This document shows, one piece after another, positions 25,131 to 34,165 of a DNA stretch of 64,000 nt. Source of the DNA: Rhodospirillaceae bacterium (GTDB lineage Bacteria > Pseudomonadota > Alphaproteobacteria > Rhodospirillales > Casp-alpha2); the NCBI GenBank assembly GCA_018665815.1, contig JABJBP010000021.1:62001-126000 (forward strand). Direction: 5' to 3'. The notes under the pieces were generated by a model, which searched no databases, was not told the DNA's origin, and worked only from the letters and a program-made list of their open reading frames with translations. Each line of letters begins with the position of its first letter. Positions within the stretch are counted from its first letter, which is position 1. The translations under genes were made by a program, and so were the position numbers.

Positions 25131-26189
25131 ATGTCGAAACGATTGCATCATGCATTCCGGCGTGTATCGGTCGGTGCCGTATCGGTTGCCGCGGCGCTGG
25201 CATTGACGTCGACGGTGGAAGCGGCCAGTGAACTGACCGTGTACTCGACCACCGACGCGGATAACCTGAAGGTCATCGCCAAGGCTTTCCAGAAGTCAAA
25301 TCCCGACATCAAGATCAATTGGGTCCGGGATTCAACGGGGATCATCGCCGCACGCGTGCTGGCGGAGAAGAACAATCCGAAAGCCGACGCGATATTCGCA
25401 CTGGCGGCAACCAGCATGCTGGGTTTCGACGATCTCGGAATGTTCGTCCCGTATTCGCCGAAGGGTGTCTCAAAGCTCGACAAGCGCTACCAAGACGGCA
25501 ACAACGATCCTGACCACTGGGTCGGCATCTATGGCTGGGCCGGCGCCGTCTGCTTCAACACAATCGAAGCTAAGAAGAACAATCTGCCGAAGCCAACCAA
25601 GTGGTCCGATCTGACCAACCCGGTCTACAAGGGGCACGTGACCATGCCCAATCCGGCATCCTCGGGCACCGGCTTTCTTGATGTCTCGAGCTGGATTCAG
25701 ATTTGGGACGAGGCCAAGGCTTGGGCGTTCATGGACAAGCTCCACCAGAACGTCGCATCTTATACTCACTCCGGCTCCAAACCCTGCAAAATGGCTGCCG
25801 CCGGCGAGACCACGGTTGGCATTTCGTGGCCGTTCCGTGGCGCAAAGTTAAAATCGAAGGGCGCCCCCATCGATATCATCGTGCCGGAAGAAGGCATCGG
25901 CTGGGAGATGCAGGCGGTCGCCATCCTGAAGGGCACAAAGAACCTGGAAGCGGCGAAGAAATTCGTCGACTGGGCGGTGACGGAATCGGCCATGGAGATT
26001 TACGCGAACCGTTATTCGGTCGTAGCCATGCCGGTGAAGACCAAAAAGTGGGACCACTTCCCGCCTGAGGTCCAGACCCGGATGATCAACAATGATTTCA
26101 CCTGGGCGGCCAACAACCGATCACGCATCATCAAGGAATGGCGCAAGCGTTACGACGTCAAATCCGAACCGAAGAAGAAAAAGGGTTAA
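25131..26189 (+). CDS. ABC substrate-binding protein, putative 2-aminoethylphosphonate type (AepX/PhnS-like)
   Basis: 352 residues, periplasmic. Sec signal peptide MSKRLHHAFRRVSVGAVSVA... ends near VEAA-SE. The mature part starts ELTVYSTTDADNLKVIAKAF and contains IKINWVRDSTGIIAARVLAE, a segment characteristic of the aminoethylphosphonate-binding proteins and their iron-binding relatives. Strong Shine-Dalgarno GGGAGGAAATTGTT. The tyrosine clusters of ferric-binding proteins are not evident, which favours the organic phosphonate over iron. Together with the divergent ATPase and fused permease it makes a complete importer. Confidence 0.88.
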   Translation: MSKRLHHAFRRVSVGAVSVAAALALTSTVEAASELTVYSTTDADNLKVIAKAFQKSNPDIKINWVRDSTGIIAARVLAEKNNPKADAIFALAATSMLGFDDLGMFVPYSPKGVSKLDKRYQDGNNDPDHWVGIYGWAGAVCFNTIEAKKNNLPKPTKWSDLTNPVYKGHVTMPNPASSGTGFLDVSSWIQIWDEAKAWAFMDKLHQNVASYTHSGSKPCKMAAAGETTVGISWPFRGAKLKSKGAPIDIIVPEEGIGWEMQAVAILKGTKNLEAAKKFVDWAVTESAMEIYANRYSVVAMPVKTKKWDHFPPEVQTRMINNDFTWAANNRSRIIKEWRKRYDVKSEPKKKKG

Positions 26190-26280
26190 GCCCCGATTTC
26201 TCCTGGTATGGGGCGTCGCGGTGGTCCCGTCCGGGGCCGCCGCGCGCCGCGTCCATTTCGGTTAGTTGGTGACGGTCGTC

Positions 26281-27945
26281 TCAGCGCTGCGCAATTTTCC
26301 AGTCCTGCGTCTGATGGAAAGGCGCCGATGACGGCGCCAGCGGCGCGCGACCAAGAACCGCATCGGCCAGTTTCTCGGCGATCATGATCGTCGGGGCGTT
26401 CAAATTGCCGGTGGTGATTTGTGGCATGATTGAGGAATCGATGACCCGAAGACCGGCCATCCCATGCACGCATCCCTGCACGTCGACGACCGCGCCCTCA
26501 TCGTCGCCCATGCGGCAGGTGCCCGACGGATGGTAGGCGCTTTGCACGGTCTCGCGGACGAAGGCATCAATTTCCGCATCACTGGTGACGGGGTTTCCGG
26601 GGGCGATCTCGTCGCCCCGGTAGGCGGCCATCGCGGGCTGGGCGAGGATCTCCCGGGTCAAGCGGACACTGGCCCGCATCTCACGCCAATCATCGTCATG
26701 GGACATGTAGTTGAACCGCACACTCGGCGCCTGATGGGGATCGGGGCCGCGCAAAAGCACCCGGCCGCGGCTCTTCGAACGCATCGGCCCGACGTGGGCC
26801 TGAAAGCCATGCCCGTCAACCAGCGCGCTGCCGTCGTAGGCAATCGCCAGCGGCAAGAAATGATACTGGATATCCGGGTAGGGCACGCCGGCCCGGCTTC
26901 GGATAAAGCCGCCGCTTTCAAAATGATTGGTCGCGCCCAGCCCGCGCTTCGCAAGCAGCCATTTCAGGCCGATGCCCAATTTTGCAAGCGGCCTCATTGC
27001 CGAATACAGGCTTACCGGTTGAAGGCAGCGGTACTGGATATAGAGTTCCAAATGGTCCTGCAGATTACGCCCGACCCCCTTCAGGTGGTGGACAACATCA
27101 ATGCCGTGGGCGCCAAGGTCTTGGCCGTCGCCGACACCGGAAAGCATCAACAATTGCGGCCCGTTGATTGGGCCGCTCGAAATGATAACTTCTTTGGCGG
27201 CTTTTGCGTGCCGTGTCTGGCCCGCCAACTCATAATTGATCCCACAGGCACGCCGGTTCTCAATGACAATCCGCGTTGCCAGGGCGCCGCTCTGGACACA
27301 AAGATTGGCGCGGCGAAGGGCCGGCTTCAGATAAGCGTTCGAGGTGCTCCAGCGGCGTCCTTCATGGATGGTCATGTCCATCCAGCCGAAACCTTCCTGG
27401 CGATAGCCGTTCATGTCTTCGGTCCGGGCATAGCCGGCCTCAGCCGCCGCCGCAACAAAGGCCGCGTAAAGCGGATTTGTCCGCCTGCCGCGCTGCGTCC
27501 ACAGCAATCCCGCCCCGCCCCGGTAGGCGTCGCTACCTTCCGCAAACGTTTCGGCGCGCTGGAAGTAGGGCAGCACATCGGCGTAAGACCAGCCCGCCGC
27601 CCCGCCCGCCGCCCAGCCTTCATAGTCAAGCGCATTGCCGCGCACATAGACCATGCCGTTGATCGACGACGAGCCGCCCAGCACCCGGCCGCGCGGACAA
27701 TGCAACTGACGGCCACCAAGATGCGGCTCCGGCTCGGTCCAATAGCGCCAGTCATATTCGGCGCTGTTCATGGGAATCGACAACGCCGACGGCATTTGTA
27801 TGAAAACGCTGCGGTCGGAACCTCCGGCCTCAAGGAGCAGAACCTTGTTGGCGGCGCCTTCACTCAAACGGTTCGCGAGGACACATCCCGCCGATCCAGC
27901 GCCAACGATCACATAGTCGAAGGTCTCGTCGTTTACGGTCGGCAT
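26281..27945 (-). CDS. GMC-family FAD oxidoreductase (choline dehydrogenase-like)
   Basis: 554 residues. N-terminal FAD motif YVIVGAGSAGCVLANRLSE; GMC signature GRVLGGSSSINGMVYVRGN; second signature GPINGPQLLMLSGVG; catalytic His in SAYHPSGTCRMG and a further conserved segment near LRVIDSSIMPQITTGN. Oxidises an alcohol to an aldehyde, electrons passing to the respiratory chain or oxygen. Choline dehydrogenase is the named relative, but in this phosphonate region a phosphonate alcohol or another alcohol is possible. Convergent with the binding-protein gene; divergent from the HAD gene. Confidence 0.9.
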   Translation of the reverse strand: MPTVNDETFDYVIVGAGSAGCVLANRLSEGAANKVLLLEAGGSDRSVFIQMPSALSIPMNSAEYDWRYWTEPEPHLGGRQLHCPRGRVLGGSSSINGMVYVRGNALDYEGWAAGGAAGWSYADVLPYFQRAETFAEGSDAYRGGAGLLWTQRGRRTNPLYAAFVAAAAEAGYARTEDMNGYRQEGFGWMDMTIHEGRRWSTSNAYLKPALRRANLCVQSGALATRIVIENRRACGINYELAGQTRHAKAAKEVIISSGPINGPQLLMLSGVGDGQDLGAHGIDVVHHLKGVGRNLQDHLELYIQYRCLQPVSLYSAMRPLAKLGIGLKWLLAKRGLGATNHFESGGFIRSRAGVPYPDIQYHFLPLAIAYDGSALVDGHGFQAHVGPMRSKSRGRVLLRGPDPHQAPSVRFNYMSHDDDWREMRASVRLTREILAQPAMAAYRGDEIAPGNPVTSDAEIDAFVRETVQSAYHPSGTCRMGDDEGAVVDVQGCVHGMAGLRVIDSSIMPQITTGNLNAPTIMIAEKLADAVLGRAPLAPSSAPFHQTQDWKIAQR

Positions 27946-28099
27946 GGGCTGACTTTTCTCCTGCGGACGTTAAGGTGCGGAATGGCTATCTATGTCTCTA
28001 ATCTGTTGGCAGGCTGCGTCAAGGGTAGGGTTCGCGATGGTCTTCCAGGGGCGTACGCACGGCGTCCTCTCAATCTGCAAATGGAAAGAGGCCCGGCCC

Positions 28100-28831
28100 A
28101 TGGTGCGCACTAAGAATTTTGCCGATATTCGCGGCATCTTGTTCGACAAGGACGGCACACTTGTTGATTTCCACGGCACTTGGCTGCCGGCGTACCGGAG
28201 CCTTGCCACCAGCTTTGCCAATGGCGATCCATCCCTGGCCGGCCGCCTCTTGCGGCTCGGCGGCGCGGACCCCGATAGCGATGAGATTGACGCCAATTCA
28301 GTATTCGCCGTCGGGCCCATTTCCGACGTAGCGGCAATTTGGCACACGCTGCTTGAGGATTGGGAATTGGAAGAGTTGAATACCGCTGTCATCGACGGCC
28401 TTGCGGCGGGGACATTGCACCATTGCCGGGCTTTCGACGGCATGGCAGCATTGTTGAAACGGCTTTCGGCGCTCGGGTTCAGACTTGGCGTTGCGACCAA
28501 CGATGGAGAAAACGGCAGCCGAGCCATGCTTGAACGACTGGACCTCATCGATAGTCTGGATTTCGTCGCCGGATGGGACAGTGGATTTGCTGCCAAACCG
28601 GCGCCCGACATGGTCGACGGTTTCTGCCAAGCGACACGCTTGGCGCCGGAAGCCGTCGTCGTGGTCGGCGACAGCGTCGCCGACATGGAGATGGCGAAAC
28701 AGGCGCAAGCCGGCGTATCCGTTGGGGTTCTCTCGGGCACCGGCGGACGGAAAGACCTAGTTAAAATTGCTGACGTCATCATTGAAAGTGTGGCCGAGCT
28801 GGAAGCCCTCCTTGGGGGTGATGGGCAATGA
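28100..28831 (+). CDS. HAD-family phosphatase (phosphoglycolate phosphatase-like)
   Basis: 243 residues. HAD motif I ILFDKDGTLVDFHGTW, motif II LGVATNDGENG, motif III Lys in FAAKPAPDMVD, motif IV VVGDSVADMEMA. The FDKDGT form is that of phosphoglycolate-phosphatase-like enzymes, not the FDWAGT form of phosphonoacetaldehyde hydrolase PhnX, so a C-P bond hydrolase is not claimed. ATG 28100 has GAAAGAGG upstream; the longer frame from 27992 reaches into the divergent promoter. Its stop overlaps the next start (ATGA), so it is translationally coupled to the FAD oxidoreductase. Confidence 0.87.
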   Translation: MVRTKNFADIRGILFDKDGTLVDFHGTWLPAYRSLATSFANGDPSLAGRLLRLGGADPDSDEIDANSVFAVGPISDVAAIWHTLLEDWELEELNTAVIDGLAAGTLHHCRAFDGMAALLKRLSALGFRLGVATNDGENGSRAMLERLDLIDSLDFVAGWDSGFAAKPAPDMVDGFCQATRLAPEAVVVVGDSVADMEMAKQAQAGVSVGVLSGTGGRKDLVKIADVIIESVAELEALLGGDGQ

Positions 28832-30060
28832 AGGTTTGCGTCATTGGCGCCGGTATCGTCGGGATGTCGAGTGCCAGTTATCTTCTGCGCGACGGCCACG
28901 AGGTGGTCCTCATTGACCGGGACGAGCCCGGCGAAGGGTGCTCGAAAGGCAATGCCGGCGCGCTCAGTCCCGGCAGTTGTATTCCCTTGTCGTCGCCGGA
29001 CGTCCTGCGCAACGTGCCCAAATGGCTTTTCGATCCCGGCGGTCCGTTGCATATTCGGCCCGCCTATTTTCTCCGCGCGATCCCGTGGCTGGCGCGGTTC
29101 GTCGCCGCCGGCCGCGCCCATCGAATTGACGCCCTGGCCGATGCTCTGCGTTCGCTCAACCGTAATACCTTTGAGAATTACGCTCCGCTGGTGGCCAACG
29201 CGGGCTGTGCCGATCTAATCCGAAATACGGGTTCGCTGGTCGTCTTCAAGACCGAAAGAGGGTTCGACGGCAGTAAGCGTGAATGGGATATTCGCGGCGC
29301 TCGGCAGGTCCGTCAACAGCGCCTCGACGCCCGGGCGCTTAGCGATTTGGTACCGAATCTGTCCCCTGAATACCGTCACGGCATCTTGCTGCCCGACCAT
29401 GGTTATGTTGCCGACCCCCATCGGCTGACAAACGTCCTCGCCGAAACCTTCGTCCGAGATGGCGGCAAGATTATGCGTTCAGCCGTGAGCCGGATCGAGC
29501 CTCTGGCCGGCGGGATCACCCGTTTGCATACGGATGGCGCAACCATTGATGCGGAAAAGGTCGTGCTTGCCGCTGGCGCGTGGTCGGCGCGGCTGCTGGC
29601 ACCGCTCGGTGTATCGGTGCCGCTGGAAACTCAGCGCGGCTATCATATCATGGTCGCCAATGCCAATCAGATGCCGTCCCTGCCGGTGGTGTCCGCCGAT
29701 GCCAAGGTTTATGCGACGCCGATGGAACACGGGTTACGGTTTGCCGGCACGGTCGAATTCGCCGGCCTGGAAGCGGCGCCTGACTACCGGCGTGCCGACG
29801 CGCTGGTGCCTTTGGCGAAAGACATGTTTCCGGGATTGGAGATAGATACCGTCACCCGGTGGATGGGCCATCGGCCATGCCTCCCCGATTCACTGCCCAT
29901 CATCGGTACGGCGCCTCGTCATCCGTCGCTGGTTCTCGCCTTTGGGCACGGTCATCATGGCATGACCGGCGCATCGACGACCGGGCGTATTGTTGCAGAT
30001 ATCATTGCCGGGCGGCCGTCGGGCGTCGATCTTACACCCTATCGCGCCGAGCGCTTTTGA
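28828..30060 (+). CDS. FAD-dependent amine/D-amino-acid oxidoreductase (DadA-like)
   Basis: 410 residues. Dinucleotide motif MKVCVIGAGIVGMSSASYLL followed by GNAGALSPG, then VVLAAGAWSARLLAPLG and the C-terminal FAD segment RPCLPDSLPIIG...GHGHHGMTGASTTG. Fits the DAO family (D-amino-acid dehydrogenase, glycine/sarcosine oxidase relatives). Members of this family recur in phosphonate clusters, and some are reported to convert aminoethylphosphonate or its N-methyl form to phosphonoacetaldehyde. That role here is an inference from position near phnA and the importer. Starts inside the HAD stop codon. Confidence 0.88.
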   Translation: MKVCVIGAGIVGMSSASYLLRDGHEVVLIDRDEPGEGCSKGNAGALSPGSCIPLSSPDVLRNVPKWLFDPGGPLHIRPAYFLRAIPWLARFVAAGRAHRIDALADALRSLNRNTFENYAPLVANAGCADLIRNTGSLVVFKTERGFDGSKREWDIRGARQVRQQRLDARALSDLVPNLSPEYRHGILLPDHGYVADPHRLTNVLAETFVRDGGKIMRSAVSRIEPLAGGITRLHTDGATIDAEKVVLAAGAWSARLLAPLGVSVPLETQRGYHIMVANANQMPSLPVVSADAKVYATPMEHGLRFAGTVEFAGLEAAPDYRRADALVPLAKDMFPGLEIDTVTRWMGHRPCLPDSLPIIGTAPRHPSLVLAFGHGHHGMTGASTTGRIVADIIAGRPSGVDLTPYRAERF

Positions 30061-30075
30061 TCACAGCCGGCAGGC

Positions 30076-30921
30076 TTAGCCGCGCGACATGATGATGATG
30101 CAAACGCCGGCCGTGACGACACACGCCGCGACAAACCGCCGCATGCCAAATGGTTCGTTCATCATCCATGTCCCGATCACCGCCGCAATAATCACGCTGG
30201 TTTCACGTAGCGCCGATACCATGCCCATGGGCGCGCGGGTCAGCGCGTAAATGACGATGCCATAGGCCATATACATGATGCACCCGCCGATCAGGCCTCT
30301 CCGCCATTCGGCCAGAACCAATTCCACGGCGGCCCGACGCCGCCGCACCATCACGAAGGTGCCAAGCGGCAAAAAGGTCGCCAAATTTAAAAACGCTATA
30401 TAGGCGATGGCGTCACCCGAGCGCCTGGCGCCGATGCCGTCGACCAATGTGTAAGCCGCGATTGTTATTCCAACGCCGGCGGCGCTGACCAACCCCAGCA
30501 TCACCTTATGATCAATACGGCGCGCATAGGTCAGCAATAATATGCCGATAGAGACAATCGCCGTTCCGATGAATACCGAGCTTTCCAAGGCTTCGCCAAC
30601 AAACACCATGGCGAGCAACGCAACGGCCGGTGGCGCGACGCCGCGCGCAACCGGGTAGACGAGGCTGAAATCGGCGTTTTGATAGGCATGACCCAGAAAT
30701 ATACAATAGAACAGCAAGATCACGCCCGACCCAAACGCATACGGCATGCTGTCAATGTTCGGAAATCCAGTGAAGATCAGCATTGTGGCGGCAACCGGGG
30801 CACTAAGTGCCTTGAACAGAAAGATCGTCAGCAGGCCATCCCCGCCAATTTTGACAAGGGCATTCCAACTCGCGTGCAGCAATGCGGCAAATAACACCGC
30901 GGCAATGAGGAACCCGTCCAT
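30076..30921 (-). CDS. EamA/DMT-family transporter
   Basis: 281 residues, about ten transmembrane segments, two repeated EamA halves (FAALLHASWNALVK opening; LESSVFIGTAIVSIGILLL at the end of the first half; MNEPFGMRRFVAACVVTAGV at the end of the second). Drug/metabolite-type transporters usually export amino acids or other metabolites; nothing here names the substrate. ATG 30921 begins the first membrane helix directly; the TTG at 30981 would add 20 residues ahead of it and is less likely. Ends 15 nt from the convergent FAD oxidoreductase. Confidence 0.85.
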   Translation of the reverse strand: MDGFLIAAVLFAALLHASWNALVKIGGDGLLTIFLFKALSAPVAATMLIFTGFPNIDSMPYAFGSGVILLFYCIFLGHAYQNADFSLVYPVARGVAPPAVALLAMVFVGEALESSVFIGTAIVSIGILLLTYARRIDHKVMLGLVSAAGVGITIAAYTLVDGIGARRSGDAIAYIAFLNLATFLPLGTFVMVRRRRAAVELVLAEWRRGLIGGCIMYMAYGIVIYALTRAPMGMVSALRETSVIIAAVIGTWMMNEPFGMRRFVAACVVTAGVCIIIMSRG

Positions 30922-31454
30922 CGGTAGTTTTAGCCCTAATTCACTGGTCTTGGGCCAAGCCCTCGAACTATGTCGCCGCAAACTACCCTCGCAACGATAC
31001 CATCATTTTGCTGAATTCAAATCCACCTGCACGAAAAATTTCCATGACCGCTATGGGTCACGAGCGGCCGAAAATCATAGCTCTGAAGTTGGCCCGTTCT
31101 ACCCCCAACTTCAGAAATTGATCGGCAGAATTTCTGACATTAACGGCGATTTCACGACCCCCACGAATTCGCAATTTTTCATGTTCAAATTGTTATAGAA
31201 AATTTTCCTTGTTAAGGGTTGAAATACCTATTCACTGTTCCTATCTCATGCGCACATGTCCCTGAATTCGGGAGATGCAGACATTGTGAATAGGACTTCG
31301 GGCGGTGTGAATTAGGCGCCTTGAAGGCCCATCGGGATCGACTTTTGGGTTGTGAACGGGGGTACAGAAAGCAGCCGAATTCAATCTCAAGCGAGATTGG
31401 GATGGCCGGCGAGGCTATCCCGCGTGCTTGCGTGATAATCGCCTAGCTCGCTGC

Positions 31455-31538
31455 CCATGCTTCGACAAGCTCAGCATGAGGTAAGAATTTACGCCGGCAT
31501 CCAAACCATCCTCATCCAGAGCCTGTCGAAGGATGGGC
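31455..31538. repeat. REP-like inverted repeat, copy 1 (CTTCGACAAGCTCAG family)
   Basis: A 28-nt arm at 31455-31482 containing GCTTCGACAAGCTCAGCATG is answered by an inverted arm at 31511-31538 containing CCAGAGCCTGTCGAAGG. A second member of the same family lies at 46164-46258 in the opposite orientation. The motif is common in alphaproteobacterial intergenic DNA. Confidence 0.8.
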
Positions 31539-31575
31539 TGGCGACGGGCATTAAAAATGCTGACAATCGGATGAC

Positions 31576-31630
31576 ATTTGATGACAAATGATGATTTTCG
31601 GTGAAATCGTGTACACACTTGTCATCAAAT
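31576..31630. repeat. 12-bp perfect inverted repeat in a TGATGAC-rich patch
   Basis: ATTTGATGACAA (31576-31587) and TTGTCATCAAAT (31619-31630) are exact reverse complements separated by 31 nt. Further TGATGA and TGTACA words continue to about 31705. Could be a protein-binding region; no regulator is indicated. Confidence 0.6.
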
Positions 31631-31827
31631 TAAGTCATTGAAATTAAACGCGATGATGATTTGGCTTCATCGGAAATGTGTACAAATGATGACTTTTGTT
31701 GACGGATGCTGACTTTAAAAAGTCTTGGGGTGGGGAAAGGGCTGGGAGACTGGCTAGTTCGGCATTGAGTTGGTTGCGGGTCGCGGGATGGCCAACCCTG
31801 CCATCCCCATCCCGCTTGAGACTGAAA

Positions 31828-34155
31828 TCAGGCGTCCCTAACAGCCTGCCACACCATCTCCGGCGTCAGCGGCATTTCGATATGCGTCACGCCATGCCCC
31901 TTCAGGGCGTCCAACACGGCGTTCACAATCGCCGGCGGCGCGCCGCAGCAGCCGGCTTCGCCGGCGCCCTTGGCGCCCAGCGGTGTCTTTTTGGTTGGTG
32001 AATCTTCGTAATAGTCGAGGCGCATGGGTGGCATGTCTTCGGCGCGAGGCAGCGCGTAATCGATCAATGACCCTGTCACCAACTGGCCGGATTCCTCGTC
32101 GTAGATGGCTTGTTCCAACAACGCCTGGCCCAAGCCTTGGCCAATACCACCCATGACCTGGCCGTCGGCCAGCATGGGATTGACGATGGTGCCAAAATCA
32201 TCGACCACCCAAAAGCCGGTGATTTGGACCGCGCCGGTTTCGGGATCGACCTCAGCTTCGGCCGCGTGGCATCCGTTGGGGATCGAGATAATGCCGCGCT
32301 CAAACGTCGAGCCGGTATCCAGGCAACCCGGCGCCAAATCATCGGGCAAGGTCGAATGGTCCTGGGCGGCGTTGATGGCATTGTCCATGGTCATGGTGTT
32401 GTTGGAGCCGGGCTGTATATAAGCGCCGTCGTCAAATTCAACATCGTCAACACTGCATTCGAAATGATGCGCGGCGATGGCCTTGCCTTTTTCGATAACT
32501 TCGCCGGCAGTTTGGAGGACCGCGTTACCGCCCATTTCCATGCCGCGCGAGCCGCCGTGGCCGCCGCCCAAGGGCGTCGCGTCAGTGTCGGCCTGGGTGA
32601 ATTTGATGCGCTCGATATCGATGCCCAATTGGGCGGCGAGGATTTGCGGCAGTGAAGTTTCGTGGCCCATGCCGGTGGAATGGCTGCCAATGGCGAGGCT
32701 TACGGAACCGTCGTCGTCGAAGCTGATCACGGCGTGTTCCTTCGGCATGCCGCCGGTGCATTCCAGATAGGGTGCGATGGCAAAACCCCGGCATTTGCCC
32801 TGGGCCTGGCTGGCGGCGGCGCGGGCCTCATATCCGGCGCGGTCGGTCATGGCCAGCGTTTTTTCGAACACCGTCGGAAAATCGCCGCAATCGACATCGA
32901 GGCCCATGGAGGTCACTAAAGGCAGCGCGTCCTTCGGAATCAAATTCTTGCGGCGCAGTTCAACTGGGTCCATGTCCAACTCGCGGGCCGCCAGTTCAAC
33001 AATCCGCTCAATCTGGAACGAGCCTTCCGGGCGCCCCGCGCCACGGTAAGGGTCCAGGGGGGCGGTGTTGGTAAAACCGGCTTTCGCGGAATAATACATG
33101 GCCTCGAACGCATAAGGCCCACCCTGCGTGCGGGCCGAGCCGCCGGTCGGCGTAAACGCGCCGACGGTACCGCAGTACGCCCCCATTTCGCCGATGGTCG
33201 TGGTGCGCAGGCCCTTAAAGGTGCCGTCGTTCATCACCGCCATCTCCACGGTAGAATACTGCGAACGGCCGTGGGTATCGGACAAAAAGCTCTCAGCGCG
33301 ATCATTGACCCATTTCACCGGACGGCCGACTTTCTTCGTGGCATAAAGCGTGATCACCGGTTCCGGATAGACCGAGTTCTTGGCGCCGAAGCCGCCGCCG
33401 ACGTCGGGCGCGACGTGATGAATGTTGTCTTTATCGATGCCCAGAATCGTCGCCATTTGGTTGCGGTTGGCATGGATGTTTTGGGATGACTGGTAGATCG
33501 TGTAGGTGCCCGACGCATCGTCATAGTAGGCCACCGCACCACGCGGCTCGATGGGCGCACCGGTGACGCGGTTGTTGTGCAGCTCCAGCGTGATGATGCG
33601 GTCGGCCGCCGCGAAGGCTTTTTCGGTACCGTCCTTGTCGCCCAGCTCCCAATCGACGCAGAGGTTGCCCTCAATAGCGTCGTGGAGTTGCGGGGCGCCG
33701 GGCTCCAAGGCCTTCACCGGATGCGTGACGGCCGGCAGCGGGTCGTAGTCGACGTCGACAAGCTCAACGGCCTGGCGCGCGATGGCCAAGGTTTCGGCGA
33801 CCACAAAGGCCACCGCCTCGCCGACATAGCGTACGCGCTCAGATGCCAGACAAGGCCGGTCGGGGACACTGATGGGCGTGCCGTCGCGGTTTTCCTTCAC
33901 GGCAGAATTGGTCGGAATCGGACCGAAATTCTGCGCCGCCCATTCGGCGCCGGTGATCACCGCTAGCACCCCGTCCAAGGCCTCGGCGTCGGTGGCATCG
34001 AACCCGTTGATTTTGGCATGCGCATAAGGCGAGCGCACAACCACGCCGACCACTTCGCCACCGATGACCACATCATCGATGTAATTGCCGGTACCGGTGA
34101 GAAAGCGCAAATCTTCGATGCGCCTGACGGAATCGCGGATTTTGACCTTGCTCAT
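31828..34155 (-). CDS. Molybdenum hydroxylase large subunit, form II CoxL-type
   Basis: 775 residues of the xanthine dehydrogenase/CO dehydrogenase molybdopterin-binding family; forms a complex with the FAD and iron-sulfur subunits encoded upstream. Seen: VRRIEDLRFLTGTGNYIDD, the GGGFGAKNSVYPE motif near residue 258, the active-site loop PYRGAGRPEGSF near 368 and the catalytic-Glu region KGAGEAGCCGAP near the C-terminus. The loop is the form II pattern; genuine CO dehydrogenases (form I) carry AYxCSFR. So oxidation of CO is unlikely and the substrate is unknown. ATG 34155 has GAGGAACGCACC upstream; the longer frame overlaps the FAD subunit. Confidence 0.92.
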   Translation of the reverse strand: MSKVKIRDSVRRIEDLRFLTGTGNYIDDVVIGGEVVGVVVRSPYAHAKINGFDATDAEALDGVLAVITGAEWAAQNFGPIPTNSAVKENRDGTPISVPDRPCLASERVRYVGEAVAFVVAETLAIARQAVELVDVDYDPLPAVTHPVKALEPGAPQLHDAIEGNLCVDWELGDKDGTEKAFAAADRIITLELHNNRVTGAPIEPRGAVAYYDDASGTYTIYQSSQNIHANRNQMATILGIDKDNIHHVAPDVGGGFGAKNSVYPEPVITLYATKKVGRPVKWVNDRAESFLSDTHGRSQYSTVEMAVMNDGTFKGLRTTTIGEMGAYCGTVGAFTPTGGSARTQGGPYAFEAMYYSAKAGFTNTAPLDPYRGAGRPEGSFQIERIVELAARELDMDPVELRRKNLIPKDALPLVTSMGLDVDCGDFPTVFEKTLAMTDRAGYEARAAASQAQGKCRGFAIAPYLECTGGMPKEHAVISFDDDGSVSLAIGSHSTGMGHETSLPQILAAQLGIDIERIKFTQADTDATPLGGGHGGSRGMEMGGNAVLQTAGEVIEKGKAIAAHHFECSVDDVEFDDGAYIQPGSNNTMTMDNAINAAQDHSTLPDDLAPGCLDTGSTFERGIISIPNGCHAAEAEVDPETGAVQITGFWVVDDFGTIVNPMLADGQVMGGIGQGLGQALLEQAIYDEESGQLVTGSLIDYALPRAEDMPPMRLDYYEDSPTKKTPLGAKGAGEAGCCGAPPAIVNAVLDALKGHGVTHIEMPLTPEMVWQAVRDA

Positions 34156-34165
34156 GGTGCGTTCC

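Larger units (their letters stand above)
30922..31827. other. 906-nt non-coding region with several inverted repeats
   Basis: No supported gene. Holds the presumed EamA promoter at its left end and the 3' flank of the CoxL-type gene at its right. Structure seen: a 10-bp hairpin (CTGAAGTTGG at 31083-31092 with CCAACTTCAG at 31105-31114), a REP-like element (31455-31538) and a 12-bp inverted repeat amid repeated TGATGAC words (31576-31630). Short open frames here lack ribosome sites and sensible composition. Confidence 0.6.

Noticed and set aside
26464-28113. 549-codon open frame on the plus strand opposite the GMC oxidoreductase gene
   Set aside because: It is the antisense shadow of a well-supported gene; its translation is rich in His/Arg/Ala and shows no domain.
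28100-28831. HAD protein as phosphonoacetaldehyde hydrolase PhnX
   Set aside because: Motif I is FDKDGTLVD, not the PhnX-type FDWAGT form, and the PhnX cap-domain lysine context is not evident.
31696-32001. 101-codon plus-strand frame at the end of the CoxL-type gene
   Set aside because: It overlaps the conserved C-terminus of the large subunit on the other strand and has low-quality composition.
31828-34155. True carbon monoxide dehydrogenase
   Set aside because: The active-site loop is PYRGAGR (form II), without the cysteine motif of CO-oxidising form I enzymes.
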